Assembly (NCBI GenBank): GCA_014281115.1
Contig: JACONQ010000015.1
Location: 1,426,001 to 1,490,000, forward strand
From: Laburnicola sp. R22_1
Lineage: Eukaryota > Ascomycota > Dothideomycetes > Pleosporales > Didymosphaeriaceae
Reading direction: 5' to 3'
Length of the DNA stretch: 64,000 bases
This document shows positions 32,491 to 46,394 of the stretch, piece by piece; within the stretch, counting starts at the first letter, position 1, and every line of letters begins with the position of its first letter. A program made the translations under genes and the position numbers. The notes beneath the pieces are model-generated. The model had not been told where the DNA came from, searched no databases, and saw nothing but the letters and a program-made list of their open reading frames with translations.

Positions 32491-33638
32491 GTTAGCTAGC
32501 TAGGAAGCTACTTAACTAGTAGTAAACTAGGCTACTTATTTTAGTAGCTTAAGGTGCCTTTAGGGGTAGAATAAGTTAGGTAACTAGTAGATTAGAGTAA
32601 GGGCTAATAGTTAGTAGGTAGCTTCTAATTATTAGTATTCTAGAAAATTTTATTAGGCAGTTTACTATTAGATTTATTACTTAAGTATTCTTTTTATAAG
32701 AAGTTAGACTTAGAATTAATTAGGTTAGTAAATTTAGAGTTATTATTAGGAAGGTTATTATAATAGATAGGATCTTTATCTTCTAATCTACTACTATAAT
32801 AAGTAGTATTATTATCTTTTAGGCTATTATTATAGTAAGTAATACTAAGTTTATAAAGATTTTTCTTATTAAGCGCCTTTTCTTGAGTGTAATTACTATA
32901 GTTCTTACTAGATTAGGTGTTTTTTAGCTTATTTAGCTATTCTAGTAATAGCTAGGAAAAGATAGTAGGAAGCAGTTAGCTAAAGTAATTAGGCTTAGGC
33001 TTTACTTTAAAGTCTCTATTATTAGAAAGAGTAGTTTAGGTTGCCTAATATATGCTAATTTTAGGACTCTTAGTAGATAATAGTATAGAGTTATTAGATT
33101 TAAAGACTAACTACTAATAAGTTTAAGATCAAAGTAAGATTATAATAAAGATATTAAACTATAATTTATTAATAAGTTAAACTAAAAGATAGCTAGGTAA
33201 TATTAATAGCCTAGTAATTAGTTACCTAGCTAAATACTAAATAGGCAATATATAAGGGCTAGAATAGTTATAGTAAAGGGAGTAGATTCCTATAACTAGT
33301 GCTATCCTAGTTTAAATATAAGCTTTATTTTTGTAAACAAAGCTACATTCTATAGCTATACTTTAGTAAAAGAATTAACTAGTTATAGCCTATTTTTCTA
33401 TATACTAGCTCTTAGCAAAAAAATCTTAAATACACGTAACTAAGTTAATAATGCGCTTATGACTCTATTATTTTTAAAATTAAAAAGTTTCTTAATTATA
33501 TAATCTAATTGTGAAGTACCTATGGGTCTTAGTTAAGACTGGAAATATAAGCTTAACTAAGGTCTAAAATAGTAAAAAATTAGGGTAGAGTGTATAAGGC
33601 TACTTAGTAAGGTAAAGTAGCAAAAAATTAGAGTAGAC
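32491..33638. mobile_element. Internal part of a 278-bp-LTR retroelement, interrupted by hAT
   Basis: Matches the interior of the element at 50495-53526 (for example 32510-32720 against 51380-51590 and 33545-33638 against 52150-52205). The element continues at 46569 after the 12.9-kb hAT insertion and ends with the LTR at 48918-49248. Confidence 0.7.
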
Positions 33639-33939
33639 TAGGCTGGTAAATGGGTTCGGAGTACCTAGCTTAGGTATAGGGTTAGGTTAGAGTCGTATAG
33701 ATCCTAGGTATAGGTTAGGTTAGATTACACAGACTCTAGGTATAGGTTAGGTTAGGTTGTATAGACTTCTAGGTGTAGGTTAGGTTAAAGTATTTATTAG
33801 GGTTGCGTAACTTATATTATATAAAATTAATAGTAATAAGATTAGTAACTTTAGTTACTCTCTAAAGGTGTATAAGAAAAGAGATTTAAGTAAAAGTAAA
33901 ATTAACGCCATTTTGCTATTAATATATATATTTATTATA

Positions 33940-36091
33940 TCTTATTATTACTAATACTATAGTAGCTCTAAGGCCTTAACCGCTTTTATAGTAACTGTCC
34001 CTAGTAGAAAAGAGTTAGTAGCTTGCTATCTAAAATCTTAGAACCTTTTATAGTTTTAATAGTCTTCTTATTAGCTAGTAGCTTATATAAATTATTCCTC
34101 TTATCTAATAACGCTATATTCTTTAAATTATTCTTCCCTATATTAGACTCTAATAACTTTATAAATTGCTTATTAACTATTATAAACTTAACTATTATAA
34201 CCTTTTAAATTATTTAAGCAGCGAGATTGTGCCTTAAATTCCTAATTACATCTCTACTAGTGTTAAAGACGCGCTTAACACCCATCTATAAAGTCTACAC
34301 TACTAGAATATTCTTTATAACCTGCGCAAGTTAAGAATAAGATATTTAATAAACTTTTTACTACGCTAGTATATTAAACCTATTACCCTTTTTAACTATA
34401 AAAGTACTTAGGTACATTTCTTCTTTTATCTAAGTTAGGCCTAAATTATAATTAATATCTAGCGTAGCTAAACTTTAGCTAGAGGTAGAGAGGCTACTAG
34501 ACTATAAACTAGATAGCAAAGGAGGCTTTTAAAACTATTTACTACCTTATAACTACTTTAGATTAGTATTTAAGACTAGAGTAGAGTCTCTAGATATTAG
34601 GCTGTTATAGTAATTAAGGTACTCTAGGAACTATTAGCAGTATATATACTTATTCTAGGTCTTTTATATCTTATTCTATATAACTATTAGTATATAACTA
34701 TAATAAATAGCTATAATTATAATACCTTATACGCTATAAGCTTTTGCAAAGAATCTATTATTATTATATAGTTAAATAAAAATCCTTCTTTCTATCTATT
34801 CTTAAGTAATACTTGCGCAACTTCTATTATCCTATCTTAGCTATAGTCTATATAGCTTCTAGCTATCTAATATTATTTAACTCTTTAATAAGCTTATTAT
34901 TTATCTTATCTAGAAAATTAAAGAGCTAGTTATATATAAGCTAGATATATAAGACCTAGGGTTTCTAGTTCTTACTTAGAAAGTTTATAGCCTTTTTAAA
35001 CTTTTAGAGTATAGAGATAATTAACTTAACATATAACTATTCTAGAGCTAATAGTTAAAGTTTTTAAGGTCTTTAAAGTCTGCCTCTATAGTATCGCTAT
35101 AAGTAGAAGTATTTAATCTCCTAGTTTTCTTTATTATAATCTTCTTCACTAGCTATATATTAATATTTATACAAAGCTTTAGTGCGCGCTTATATATATT
35201 ATATATAGAATTTTATCTTATTTAAACGTTTTAAATTATAGACAATTACTTCTTTAGTAGTGTGTTACTCTATATTATAAGAAATCGCTTAAATTACTAT
35301 AGTAACTAGTTAATTGCAACATAAATAGCATAGAGCTGCATACTAGTTAGTCTATAATAACTTTCTATAATAACTTTTTATAATAATAGCTAATATATCT
35401 TATAAAGAGAATTTAGAATAGATATCTACGCCTAGATTTTGTTTATATATTGCCGCTATAGCATCTCCCTAGAGTTAAGATTAATAGGCGCTAACAACTT
35501 AAGATAATAGATAATATCTTAAACTATAAGGTTAATAATATAAATAAGATATAGGATTGTGTTCTCTTTTTAGTTCTAGATAATATTCTTTTCTAATAGT
35601 TTATGCTAGACACTCTAAGCTAGGGTACTATTATTACTAGTATTATTATATATAATTGCTAGAAGCTTCTGCGCAGTTTCTATATCTTTAAGAATCTATA
35701 GTACCTCTAAAACTATTAATACTCTAGTATAGCTACTATATATTAGTATAAAGTTAAGCAGCTTCTTTTTAAGCTGCTAAGTATTATTAATATAGTAACT
35801 ATTAATAGCTAGAAAGCTAAGATAATTAGCTATAGACTATATATTAAGCAAAATAGAGAGTTTAGTTGTCCTACTAATAATACTAAGAATAGCTGCCTTA
35901 GTAGTATTAAATTTATTTAGAAATATTTAGCAGAACCTATATTAGCTAGTTATTATAGCGTTAGGCCTAAGGAAATAGAGAAAGCGTTAAAAGAATAGTT
36001 ACTCTACTATTTAGAAAGACTAGTTATTATTAATTACTATCTATATAAGTTTAGTTTTAAATACCTATAAAAAGTATATAGAATATAAAAT
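33940..36091 (-). pseudogene. hAT transposase remnant (RIP-inactivated)
   Basis: Read on the minus strand with stops ignored, about 35870-35700 gives KLSILLNI*SIANYLSFLA followed by INSYYINN and LLNFILIYSSYT, matching the hAT core around the conserved Trp-Thr-Ser and the following GSHTG-like block. Near 34010-33950 it gives TVTIKAVKALELLQY, the typical end of the hAT dimerisation domain. TGG (Trp) and CAG (Gln) codons have become TAG/TAA throughout. The N-terminal part should continue beyond the Gypsy insertion from 43341 upward, but I could not delimit it. Confidence 0.5.
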
Positions 36092-36310
36092 TGTTAGAGA
36101 TTGCTACTTATCGGCCCATTGGACCTTCGGTCGGCCCAACATTAATCTAACTCGATCGGCCCAACATTAATTCGGTCCCGCGCGCTAGTCCCAATTAGGT
36201 AGTACTAGCGCGCCCTTAGGACCGCTGCTATATAGGTAGTATGCGGCACCTAGTATCCTCATTATAGCAATTCAACCTATTTAACAATTGAGCCCAATTG
36301 CTTTCTTATA
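36092..36310 (+). repeat. Gypsy 5' LTR
   Basis: 219 bp, equal in length to the 3' LTR. The two copies differ by scattered transitions (for example TTATCGGCCC against CTATTAGCCC). The sequence directly after it (TTATACTAGG) marks the primer-binding region. Confidence 0.9.
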
Positions 36311-36577
36311 TTATACTAGGTTAACAAAAGTACGCTTATAATAGAGCGCAAGTTATAATAGGCTTTTAATTAACTTACAACTCGCGACGATATATATCGC
36401 ACTCTTACAGTAAGAGGGACCGCACCTACAATAGTGTATAGCTAGGCTTAACAATCCCAAACTATTAGTTAAACCTTACAACACTATTAGTACCACTAAT
36501 AAGATAGCAAACTATGGAAATATCCCTAGGGGGTGGCGCACAAGCGGGCACGCTATTCTAACTTATAAGAGCGCGAC

Positions 36578-39500
36578 CTAATAGTTTAGAACTACCTTGC
36601 AGACTCCTACGCCTCGCATTATAGAAGATTTAAATAAAAAGAACTTAAATATGCTTAGTGCAGGTGGCGCAAGTGGCGCTGGCAAGCATGTTACCTTAGA
36701 TAGCCAGTCTATAGAAATCTCTATTAGTGGCACAGTAAAGTACCCTAAACTAATAATAGATAGGCCGTCGCGTAAATAGCGTCGCGGTTTTAGTAGAAAA
36801 TTTATTTTTAATATTGTAAAGCAGCCTACTAGAAATACGCAGCTGCAACTTTGATACGACAAGAATACTAACACACTACTACTCTATTTTAAAGTCTTTT
36901 ACTTACCTACTAAAGGCACTAAGCTAGAATAGAAGATAGTAGTAGATATTTATAATAGCGAGTTATTATAAGAAGCTATATCTACCCGTAAATAGCTAAA
37001 GTCGCTTTTTGGCTATTTTATAGGGCACGCTAATAGCGCCGCTAAGTTAGAAAATAAGGTTTACTAAGGTTATTAGCGAGAGACTAAGTTAGAAAATTAT
37101 TATAACTACACTATAGAGTTAGTAAAACGCGCACAACTTTCTCTATTAGAAGTAGAGTACAACCTACAGGTCGAGTGTTATTATTTAGCCTAGCGTAAAA
37201 CCTAGCTAATAAAGGCGTTCGCTTGTATTAACTAGTTAAAGAAGCTTAAAGAACTATGCTGTGCCTACGCAAAGGAATAAGAGCGAAAAGTTGTAGATTT
37301 AAAAGATTAGCTAAAGGTAGCAATATTTGTCCTACCTAATATATTACTACATATATAATAAGACCTAAACGCTAAAGACCTTAAGATTATCTAATAGCGC
37401 TACGCTTAGATATATACTGCGTCGTAAGCAGGCACCCTATAATCTATAATACCTACTATAAATACTAGCTGTGCCGCTTGTACCAACACGCCTAGTGGCT
37501 AGTTAATATCCGCATTAATAGACATTAGTTAGACTTCTAGCCATTATCTTTGTAAGCCTAATAAGTTTAAAGGCTTAGACAACTATAAGAATTATAAACT
37601 ATAGAAGAGTTCTATACACTTATATCTAAGCGCGTACAACTATGTCTTTATAACTAAATACGCTAAGATAGAGTTTATTTTTAATCACACCCTGAATATG
37701 GCATATTAATGCTTAGAGCATCGTATGGACTTTAATAAGCCTAGTGTCTTTTAGTCTACTAAAGACATTTTCGACATATTAGACCGCAGCTACGTGGCGG
37801 CGGATCCTATAGGTAAGGCGTACGCAGCCATATAGGGCGACCAGTTAAAGATTAGAGACTGCGAAAGCTTTAAAGGATGGCTATTCTAATTTAAGATTAT
37901 AACTGCACCTGTTAACGTTCCTAATTAGTAGAAAATTATTACTACTATCTAACTCTTAAAACTATTACGATTAGAGGCTAATAAGTAATAGTGAAACTTA
38001 GACTTATAGTTATTATTTATCGAAAAGATACGTTATTAGGCCACAATCTTAAAGCTGCAGGGCCCTACGCAGCAGCAAGGCAATAATAATAACAATTAAG
38101 GCAGTTGCAATAGGGGAGACAATTATAGTAGAAGTAATAATACTAGTAGCAATATTTCTAGTTGTACTAACGCCTAGGTTAAGTTACTAATAGACGAAGG
38201 ACGCTGTATTAAATATGGTAAGAAAGGCTATTATTGCAAGAATGAGAACGCTTTATGCAAAGGCAAACTGTAGCAACTAGCTAATAAGATTAAGACCCTC
38301 GTTAACGTAGGCCTCGCTATAGTTAACATCTAACCTTTATCGCTAGCTCCCACCACATTAACTAAAGCCAACCTATTAGAAAACTAGATGTCCCTATTAA
38401 AAGTTATTAGTAGGAACCTTAAGAGTTATTACCAAAACTTTTACACAAAATTAAAGAGCTAGAGCTATAGCTAACTTAATAGTTATTGCAACTCTAGAAA
38501 GTTATTAAACTCTGCGCAAACTCGCTTAATAAGGATAAATCACTAATATATAAGGCACAATTTGTCTTTAAGTGTTAGCTTTAGGCTACTAATAGAGACA
38601 GAATTACTATTAATAGTCTTATAGATTTAGGCTTAATAAACACGTACGTAAGTAAGGACTACATCGCTTATTATAAACTCTACATAGTCTTACTTAAGAA
38701 GCCTATCCGCCTATATCTTAATAATAGTATTACAAAATAAGTACTTATAAAGGCGGTAGTATTGCCTATATACTATAGGGATCACTTCTCTAAGAAGTTA
38801 GCATACGTTATTAACATATTAGGATACAATGTTATCTTTAGTATATTATAGTTAAGTGCCCACAACCCAAATATTAATTGGAAAGACAAGACTATAATCT
38901 TTAATAAGCCCTATTACATAAGTAACTACTATATAAAAGGACTCCTAGTCATTATTACTAGTAAGGGTTATTAATAATAGTTGCCTAAACTAAGGACGCC
39001 ACACCCTACGTATGCCAGAATGAATATTAAAGTCGTCTCTAGGTACGCCGCTTCGCTTATAGCCCTTATGGCTAACTACTACACTACCTGGCTATATCCC
39101 AAATATATGCAGTAACTCGAGGAGCTTAGCGGAGTTAATAATAAGAGTGAGTTAGACAACGCCGCTAACGTTAAGGCTATATTTGCGTAGCTATTTTGTG
39201 TTAATCTTATAGCTTTAACTTAAGAAGACTTTAATAAGTTTTATTAAAAGATAAATTAACCTAATAAGATAAAGGAGGAGATACTAAAGTTACTACCTGC
39301 CTGGCTTTAGGATAAGTAGGGGGCTTTTATAGTGCCAGAAGACTAGCTTCCGCCTTATTAGCCTAGGGTAGACTATAAGATTAACTTAGAACCTAGGGCA
39401 AAGCACCCCGCCGCCTAGCTATATAGTATGAGCAGAAAGGAGGCTCTGGCAGTAAAGGCGTACATTAATAAAAAGCTTAGTATAGGTAAGGTGCAACACA

Positions 39501-42500
39501 GCATCTTAGATTTTGCAGCTCTAGTACTAGTTATTAAGAAGCCTAATAGAGGCCTACGTATCTATGTTAACTACTATTAGCTAAACGCCGCTATGGTAAA
39601 AAATAAGAATGCGCTACCTAATATCTATAAGACGCTCTCCTAACTATTTGGGGTATAGTAGTTTAGCGTTCTTAATATTATCGCGGCCTTTTATAAAGTG
39701 CGTATTAAGAATAGAGACAAATATAAAACCGCCTTTACAATATAGTATAAGTTATTTAAATACCTTATTATGCCTTTTAGATTGTGTAACATACTAGCGA
39801 CTTTCTAGTCTTATATTAACAAGATGCTATAGAAATACCTAGATGAATTTTATTTAGTATATATTAATAACGTCCTGGTCTTTAGTAAGATATTAGTTAA
39901 ACATAAGGACCATATCTGTAGAGTCTATTAACACTTAAAAAAGACTAGGCTGTACCTTAATATTAATAAGTACGAGTTCGCGGTTAAGAAGGTCAAATAC
40001 CTAGGACTTATCCTCACCATTAATAGCATTAAGATGGATCTCGCCAAGATCCGCGTTATAACTAAATGGCAGCTCCCTACTAACGTGCGTAAGGTACAGT
40101 CGTTTCTAGGATTTGTAAACTTTTATAGGCAATTTATTATTAGCTACTTAAGCTTAGTAAGAGCGCTAACAGACCTAATATATAAAGAGGCTTCTGCGGA
40201 GTTTTCTTTTAACCCGCAAGGCCCTATCGTCAAAGCATTTAAGTAGCTTAAGAACGCGTTTACAATAGCCCTAATCCTGGCATATTTTAACCTAGACCTA
40301 GAGACGTGGGTTAAGATAGACGCGTTAGACTTTGTTATTGCTATAGTCTTATCTTAGATATATAAGAGCGCCCTGCGTTCTATTGCCTTTATATCTATAA
40401 AAATAATACTAGCGAAGTGCAACTATGCAATTTATAATAAGAAACTTCTCGCAATTATTAAGGCTTTTAAAGACTAGTAACCCAAGCTATCTAACAAATC
40501 GCTTATTAATATAATATTAGACTACAAAGCACTAGAGTAGTTTATAACTACAAAACAGTTAAATTATTATTAGGCTTGCTGGGCGAAATTTCTCTCTGAG
40601 TTTAACTTTAAGATTACTTACTAGCCAGGCAGGCAGGGTAGAAAGCCTAATTCTCTTACCTGTTGTCTAGGTAACTTGCCACATAACATACTAGACAATT
40701 GTCTTTAATACTAAGCGTAAATAATTCTTACGCCTAACTATATTAAACTTGCCCCACTAGTAGTTATATTTAAACCTATTTTAAAGATAGTTATACTACT
40801 TATAGAGTATCTCGTTAAAAGAGTGTTATATGCTACTTACCTCGCACAAATACTAGTGGGAATAGAGGAGTTAGTAGTTAGCCTTACTATAAGGTTATAC
40901 TATCTTAGTAAGGAGGGACCTATTAAAGATAGGATAGTCGACAACGGCCCTTTAAAGAGTCGCGAGACCACTTTGCCAGGATAGGCAAAGTTGCTAAGTA
41001 AGAATCCCTCTATATAGAGTTATGTTAGTATAACAGACTAGTTAAAATAGGCAATTACTAGAGATTTTATCCTATAACAAATTATTATAGCAAAGTAATA
41101 GGGTATACGACATCTTCTAGTAGTAGTAATATATAATCATAATATTAAGGTAGAATTATAAGACTATAACATTACTAGCAGTTTAGTGTTTTTCTAGAAA
41201 CAGATTTTTGTCTCCTTTAATAACGTCCTCTATATAGACATTGTATAGTTGTGTTATAAACCCCCAGAAGTAGGACACGCAGGGAAAAGAGAAACATACT
41301 ATAAGGTTAGCCAGCACTATTACTAGCCTAGCATAACAGATATAGTTGCTTGTTATACACGCGATTATGTTATCTGCCGCCGCTTAAAGCTATTTAAGGA
41401 ATAGAAATAAGAACTCCTTTACCTACTACTAGTGCTAAAGCGTTTCTAGAAAGATATCGTTATTAATTTTATTACTCTATTATCAGATTGCACGCGCAGC
41501 GGAGTTACCTATTATTATATTATAGTAGTAGTTAACTACCTATCTAAGTAATATAAGTATATTGCACTTCTATTACTAAATATTAAGTTTATTATTAGAG
41601 CATTTATTAAGTATATATAGCACAAGGAGAGGTTTCCCAACACTATTGTCTCTAATCATAGCGCCTAGTTTACGTTCTACTTTTAGAGGAAGCTCTGCAG
41701 ACAGATAAGTACGCAACTCGCGCTCATAATGGCTTTTTACCCAGAGGGTAATAGGCAGATAGAAATTATAAATGCTATCCTAAAGGCGTATTTGCGTTAT
41801 TACATTAATTATATATAGAATAACTAGGTTAACTAGTTGCCTATTACGCAACTCGCCACAAATTATAAAGAAAGCATATCTACTAAAGTTACGCTGTTAC
41901 TTGCAACTAAGGGCTACTTACTATAATAGGGCTTTAAATCTATTACTCTAGTCATAGTAATAGACTATTATAAGAAGTTACAATATAAGGACGTCTAGCA
42001 GATAGTTTATTACGTTAAAGACGTTATATGCTTTATAAATAAAAATATAGCCTAAGCCTAATTAAAAATAGAGTTTTACGCAAATAAGGGTCAACAACCT
42101 ACACTAGCATATACTATTAGGAATATGGTTTATTTAGACACGCGTAATATTTCATCCCTCTATTCTAACAAAGGTCTAGATATTAAGAATTTAGGACTAT
42201 TTTCTATTGCAGAGGTCTTTCGCAACCATACGTACTAGTTAGAGCTTCCCACAAGTTACTGTAACGTATACCTATAGTTTTACGCCTGGCTGTTATATAA
42301 CGCTCCTAAGGCTGTCTAGCTTCCTAATAAGAAGAGCATAGTCGTAATAGACGCGCCTGTTACTCTACTAGCGGGGTTGTAGGACTACTATATTAACTCT
42401 ATAGTTAATAGTAAGGTTAACCATCACTATAAGAATTCTTTAATAGGCAATAAGGGGCTACTTATATATAGAGTCTAGTATAAAAACTCCCCTAAGTAGA

Positions 42501-42716
42501 ACGCTAATCCTAAGTAGCAGCCCTATATAGATATATTAGGTTGCAAGAAAGCTATTAAAGTATATTATAGGGACAATAATAGGAAACCTGGCCCATATGC
42601 CCTATATAAAGATTTGGCATTATATAAGGATCTTATAGTTATGTATCTCCAGAATAATAGAGTTAGGGACCCTAAGCTTCTGGCCCTTATGTACGCACAT
42701 GCGTGAGATTAAGGTA
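36578..42716 (+). pseudogene. Gypsy gag-pol, interrupted by RIP stops
   Basis: Ignoring TAG/TAA stops: Gag at about 36597-38270 (MQTPTPRIIEDLNKKNLN near its start) with a zinc-knuckle remnant (CIKYGKKGYYC) at about 38205. Protease at about 38615 (SLIDLGLINTYVS) with AHNPNINWK downstream. Reverse transcriptase at about 39540-40020, where the YxDD box now reads YINN at about 39864, destroying catalysis; the palm-end motif VQSFLGFVNFYRQFI is preserved at about 40100. RNase H at about 40300-40480. Integrase at about 41240-41930, with CYTRDYVICRR (zinc-binding region) and NHSAQF and NRQIEIINA in place of the catalytic SDRGSQF and DGQTERVN motifs. It ends with ALMYAHA and TGA at 42714. Domain order and motif spacing are unmistakably Gypsy. 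Confidence 0.85.
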
Positions 42717-43116
42717 CCTCTTAACACAACGTTATGCTGCGAGACTATTAGGATAGGCATGTGGAGCGCCCGCTAACTAGCTGTTTTAGACAACCTTTTT
42801 AGGTAATAGGCCTCTCTCTAGGCTACATCTAAGAAGACGCCTAAGTTATCTTATTAGATATAACCACTATAATGCGTAGTAGTAGGGCGCTCACTTCACT
42901 AGCTTGTGTACTAGAGAAAATTATCTAATAGTTATTTCACTTATTATAATATTTCTAAATAGTCTTAAATAGTCTTAAATAGTCTTAAATAGTCTATAAT
43001 AGTTTATAATAAATTACAAAAGTTTATAATATTTGTTAAGCCACGTAATTAGCGCCTCTGGCATAGTTTTTCTTAGTTTGCCTCGCCGAAGCTAAGGCTT
43101 TTAGAGGGGGGAGTAA

Positions 43117-43335
43117 TGTTAGGGATTGCCGTCTATTAGCCCATTAGACCTCCAGTCGGCCCAACGTTAATCCGACCTAGTCAGCCCAACATTAATCTAG
43201 TCTCGCACGCTAGTCCCAATTAGATAGTACTAGCGCGCCCTTAGGACCGCTACTATATAGGTAGCATGCGGTACCTAGTATCCTCATTCTAGTAATTTAA
43301 CCTATTTAACAATTAAGCCCAATTGCTTCCTTATA
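43117..43335 (+). repeat. Gypsy 3' LTR
   Basis: 219 bp, preceded by the polypurine tract and followed by the target duplication AAAAT (43336-43340). Confidence 0.9.
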
Positions 43336-43340
43336 AAAAT

Positions 43341-46300
43341 AGCTATCTGCTTTTTTTATACTAAGAAGTAAAAGTCCTTTTATAAATAGGCTTATTCTAC
43401 TGTATATATACTTAGAATCTTATATAGTTAATAAGGTGCTTAGTACTAATTAGCTAGATACTAGTAAAGTTAATACTTAGGTATTATAGTATATAGCTAT
43501 AGTTAAGATAGAATATATATAGATAACTAGAGAAGTACTCTACGCTCTTCTAGAATATAGTCTAGATAATACCTATACAAAGGTAAAAGTTCTAGTGTAG
43601 ATTATAGGTTTATTTATTTTTAGCCTATTAAGTATTAGACTACTATGCGTCCTGTATAGCAAATGTCTTTTTCCCTATCTCTAACTCTTAAAAGTCTAAA
43701 AGGGGACATTAAATAAGATAAATTGTTTTACTTCCTAACCTATTAGCCTATAGGGCTAGGATTCTATATTTAAGAAGATTATCTAGTAGTAGAGCAACTA
43801 GTTTATTAATATAGAGCTATATATTAATTTCTAAGATAGATATAGTACTTAATATAGTACTTAAGGATATTAGTATAATAAAAAAATATAATAACTAGTT
43901 AAATAGTTATTAGAGAGAATAGTAGTTTAAGAAGAGAATAGGATAAACTAAAATTAAGGTTAGCTAGAAATAGTGTGCATTATATAGTGTGCTAATAATA
44001 AGTTAATTTTAAATCTAAACTAGTATATAGCCCTTTGTCACAGAGATAGTTTTAGGTAGTAATTAGCTTATTACTATACTACTATAGGCGGCATTCTTAG
44101 CAACTAGTATATAATTATTAGTTATAATAATTAGCTATAGCAAAACTATAACTCTAGCTTATCTTATCCTATGCGCTAATTATTATCTAAAATCTCCTTA
44201 GCACCTAAGCCCCCCTTATTATCTAAAACCCCCTTAGTACTTAAGCCCTTCTTATTATCTAAACTCTCCTTAGTACCTAAGCTCCTAAAGTCTAAAAAAC
44301 CCTTAAAGTCTATATCCTTATCTATAATATTAGAGTTGTACCTATCTAGCAGCTTCTAGAAATAAGCCTTAAGCTCTTCTCTATTATCCTTAATTTCCTC
44401 TTTACACTCTTTATTATTATTTCCCTTAATACACCTTATTACCATTAAGTATACTATCCTTACTATAGTTAATAAGGTTAGTAAAAGGACTAGACTTTTA
44501 GTAACTAATAATTATTAGTAAAGATATATAATAAATAAATATAATAAACTTATAACTAGTCCTTATTAGTAACTATTACTAGCTTTTTAGTAGTTAGATC
44601 TATATTACCTATGCTGTTATAGAAGTCCTTCTACTTTTTCTTATTAGCCTTACTTTTAAAGCTATTAGCCTTAAGCTTTCTTAGGCCTACCTTATATATA
44701 CTACGTAAGAGCTTCTTATATACACTACTATAACTGAAGATTTATTTACCTACACAACTCTATAATATAGGAGGGCCTTTTTCCTTGCTAGCGGTAATTT
44801 TATGCTTAGCTAGAGCTATTTAGTAAGCCCTTAAATTAACTTTATTCTTAATCTTATTCTACTTCTTATATATAGCTATTAGTTTTGCCTCTAACTAGTT
44901 GGCTACTTTTTATTAATTAACTAATATATAATAATAGAATATAATAATATACTACTCTTTTAATTTTTAAAGTAGGACTATATAAGCTCTTCTTCTTTCT
45001 ATGCAAGCTATTAATACTTTTACGCTTTAGAGAGTAGTTAGTAGTCCTTATTATTATAAAGCTTCTTTTTAAGCTAATATTATATAGGTTAATTAGCTAA
45101 TCTAATAAAGTCTAGTACCTTTTTTTCTTTACTACAGAGTGTATTGCGAGACCTCTATATAATAGTATAGGCGCTATTACTAAGTGTACCTTTAAATAGT
45201 ACTTTATAGTTAGTAGGATAACCTTTCTAAAAGCTACCTTATCTACAATATAAAAGAATAGTACTAACCTCTTTAATTCTAAATAAAAAGCCCTATCTAT
45301 ATTAGACTATAGTGTAATAAAAGGCTGTAATTACTAGGTACCTTAGTAAGACTCTTTTACTTGTCGCGCTCGAAATTTACTAGTATCTATAGGCCACTAC
45401 TTAGAAGGCTCTCTAGAACGTTAGAAGACTCTTTTTTAATAGACGCTATAGTATAAGGTATAATAATAGTACGTAATAACTATAGTTAATATTATAAAAA
45501 TAATAAAAATATTATTATTATTATAAAAAGTAGCTATAGGGGCCTATACGTATAAGTAAGGCGCTAACAATACTAGTGTGTTTTCTTTACTTACCTTACT
45601 GCCTACTTAGCTACTCTACCTTACTACTTTCCTAGCTACTTTTTTAATACTCTATAGCCTTAACTACTATATAACCTTAATTTCTAAATAATAATATACA
45701 CTAGGCTAGCTAAATACTCTAAACTAGTTACTAGCAAATCTTAAATTAAAAAAAAAGAAGCCGCTAGCTACTAAAGCTACGCAAAAGGCGCCTTATAAAA
45801 TACTACCTACTACGCTAAAAAGAAAGCACTACTAGAAGCTAGGTAGTATATTATTATTATAGCTATTTATTATATATATATTCTAATAATATATAGCTAT
45901 TATGCTTAGGAAAATTAAAAAGTACTAAAAGAGCATTAAGCCCCTTATTAGGAAAAGGCCATTCTGCCGCCTTATTAAGAAAATAGCGCAAGATAATAAT
46001 AAGAAATATCTGTGCTTCTAGTCTACTGCACTAGCTACTCTTTAAGAGGCAATAGAGGCTTTTCTAGTTAGTATATTTAAAGGTATTTCTTTATACCACT
46101 CTACTTCTACTATACAATAAATACTAATACCTCTAGATACTAATATTAATACTATTTATATAAAATAGGTTACTATATAGGCTAAGAATATGCAGCTAGC
46201 AGATAGGTACTATAAGAAATATATAGATACTAGGTAAATAGTAAGGTGCTTAGTTAGGTTTAATATATGTGTTTAACACTAAAGCTATACTTTACTATAA

Positions 46301-46394
46301 TAAGTAAATATAATAATTGCTACTATAATAATAAGGATATTTTTATAGTCATTTACTATAAAAATTGCATACAGCTAATAAAAATATAATTAGT
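43341..46394 (-). other. Remaining interior of the 12.9-kb hAT element
   Basis: RIP-degraded; direct continuation of the hAT body interrupted by Gypsy. Minus-strand reading gives stretches with few stops (for example around 45400-45100), but I do not recognise a domain with certainty. C-rich short repeats (CCCCTTATTATCTAAA type) occur at 44200-44290. Confidence 0.4.

Larger units (their letters stand above)
36092..43335 (+). mobile_element. Complete Ty3/Gypsy retrotransposon, RIP-inactivated
   Basis: 7,244 bp. Two 219-bp LTRs (36092-36310 and 43117-43335) start TGTTAG and end TTATA. The 5-bp target duplication AAAAT is at 36087-36091 and 43336-43340. A textbook polypurine tract (TAGAGGGGGGAGTAA) directly precedes the 3' LTR at 43102-43116. 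The interior follows the Gypsy order gag, protease, reverse transcriptase, RNase H, integrase. Structure is intact; only point mutations disable it. Confidence 0.93.

Noticed and set aside
34023..34208. 61-codon open frame in the island
   Set aside because: Antisense to the hAT transposase remnant; AT-rich shadow frame.
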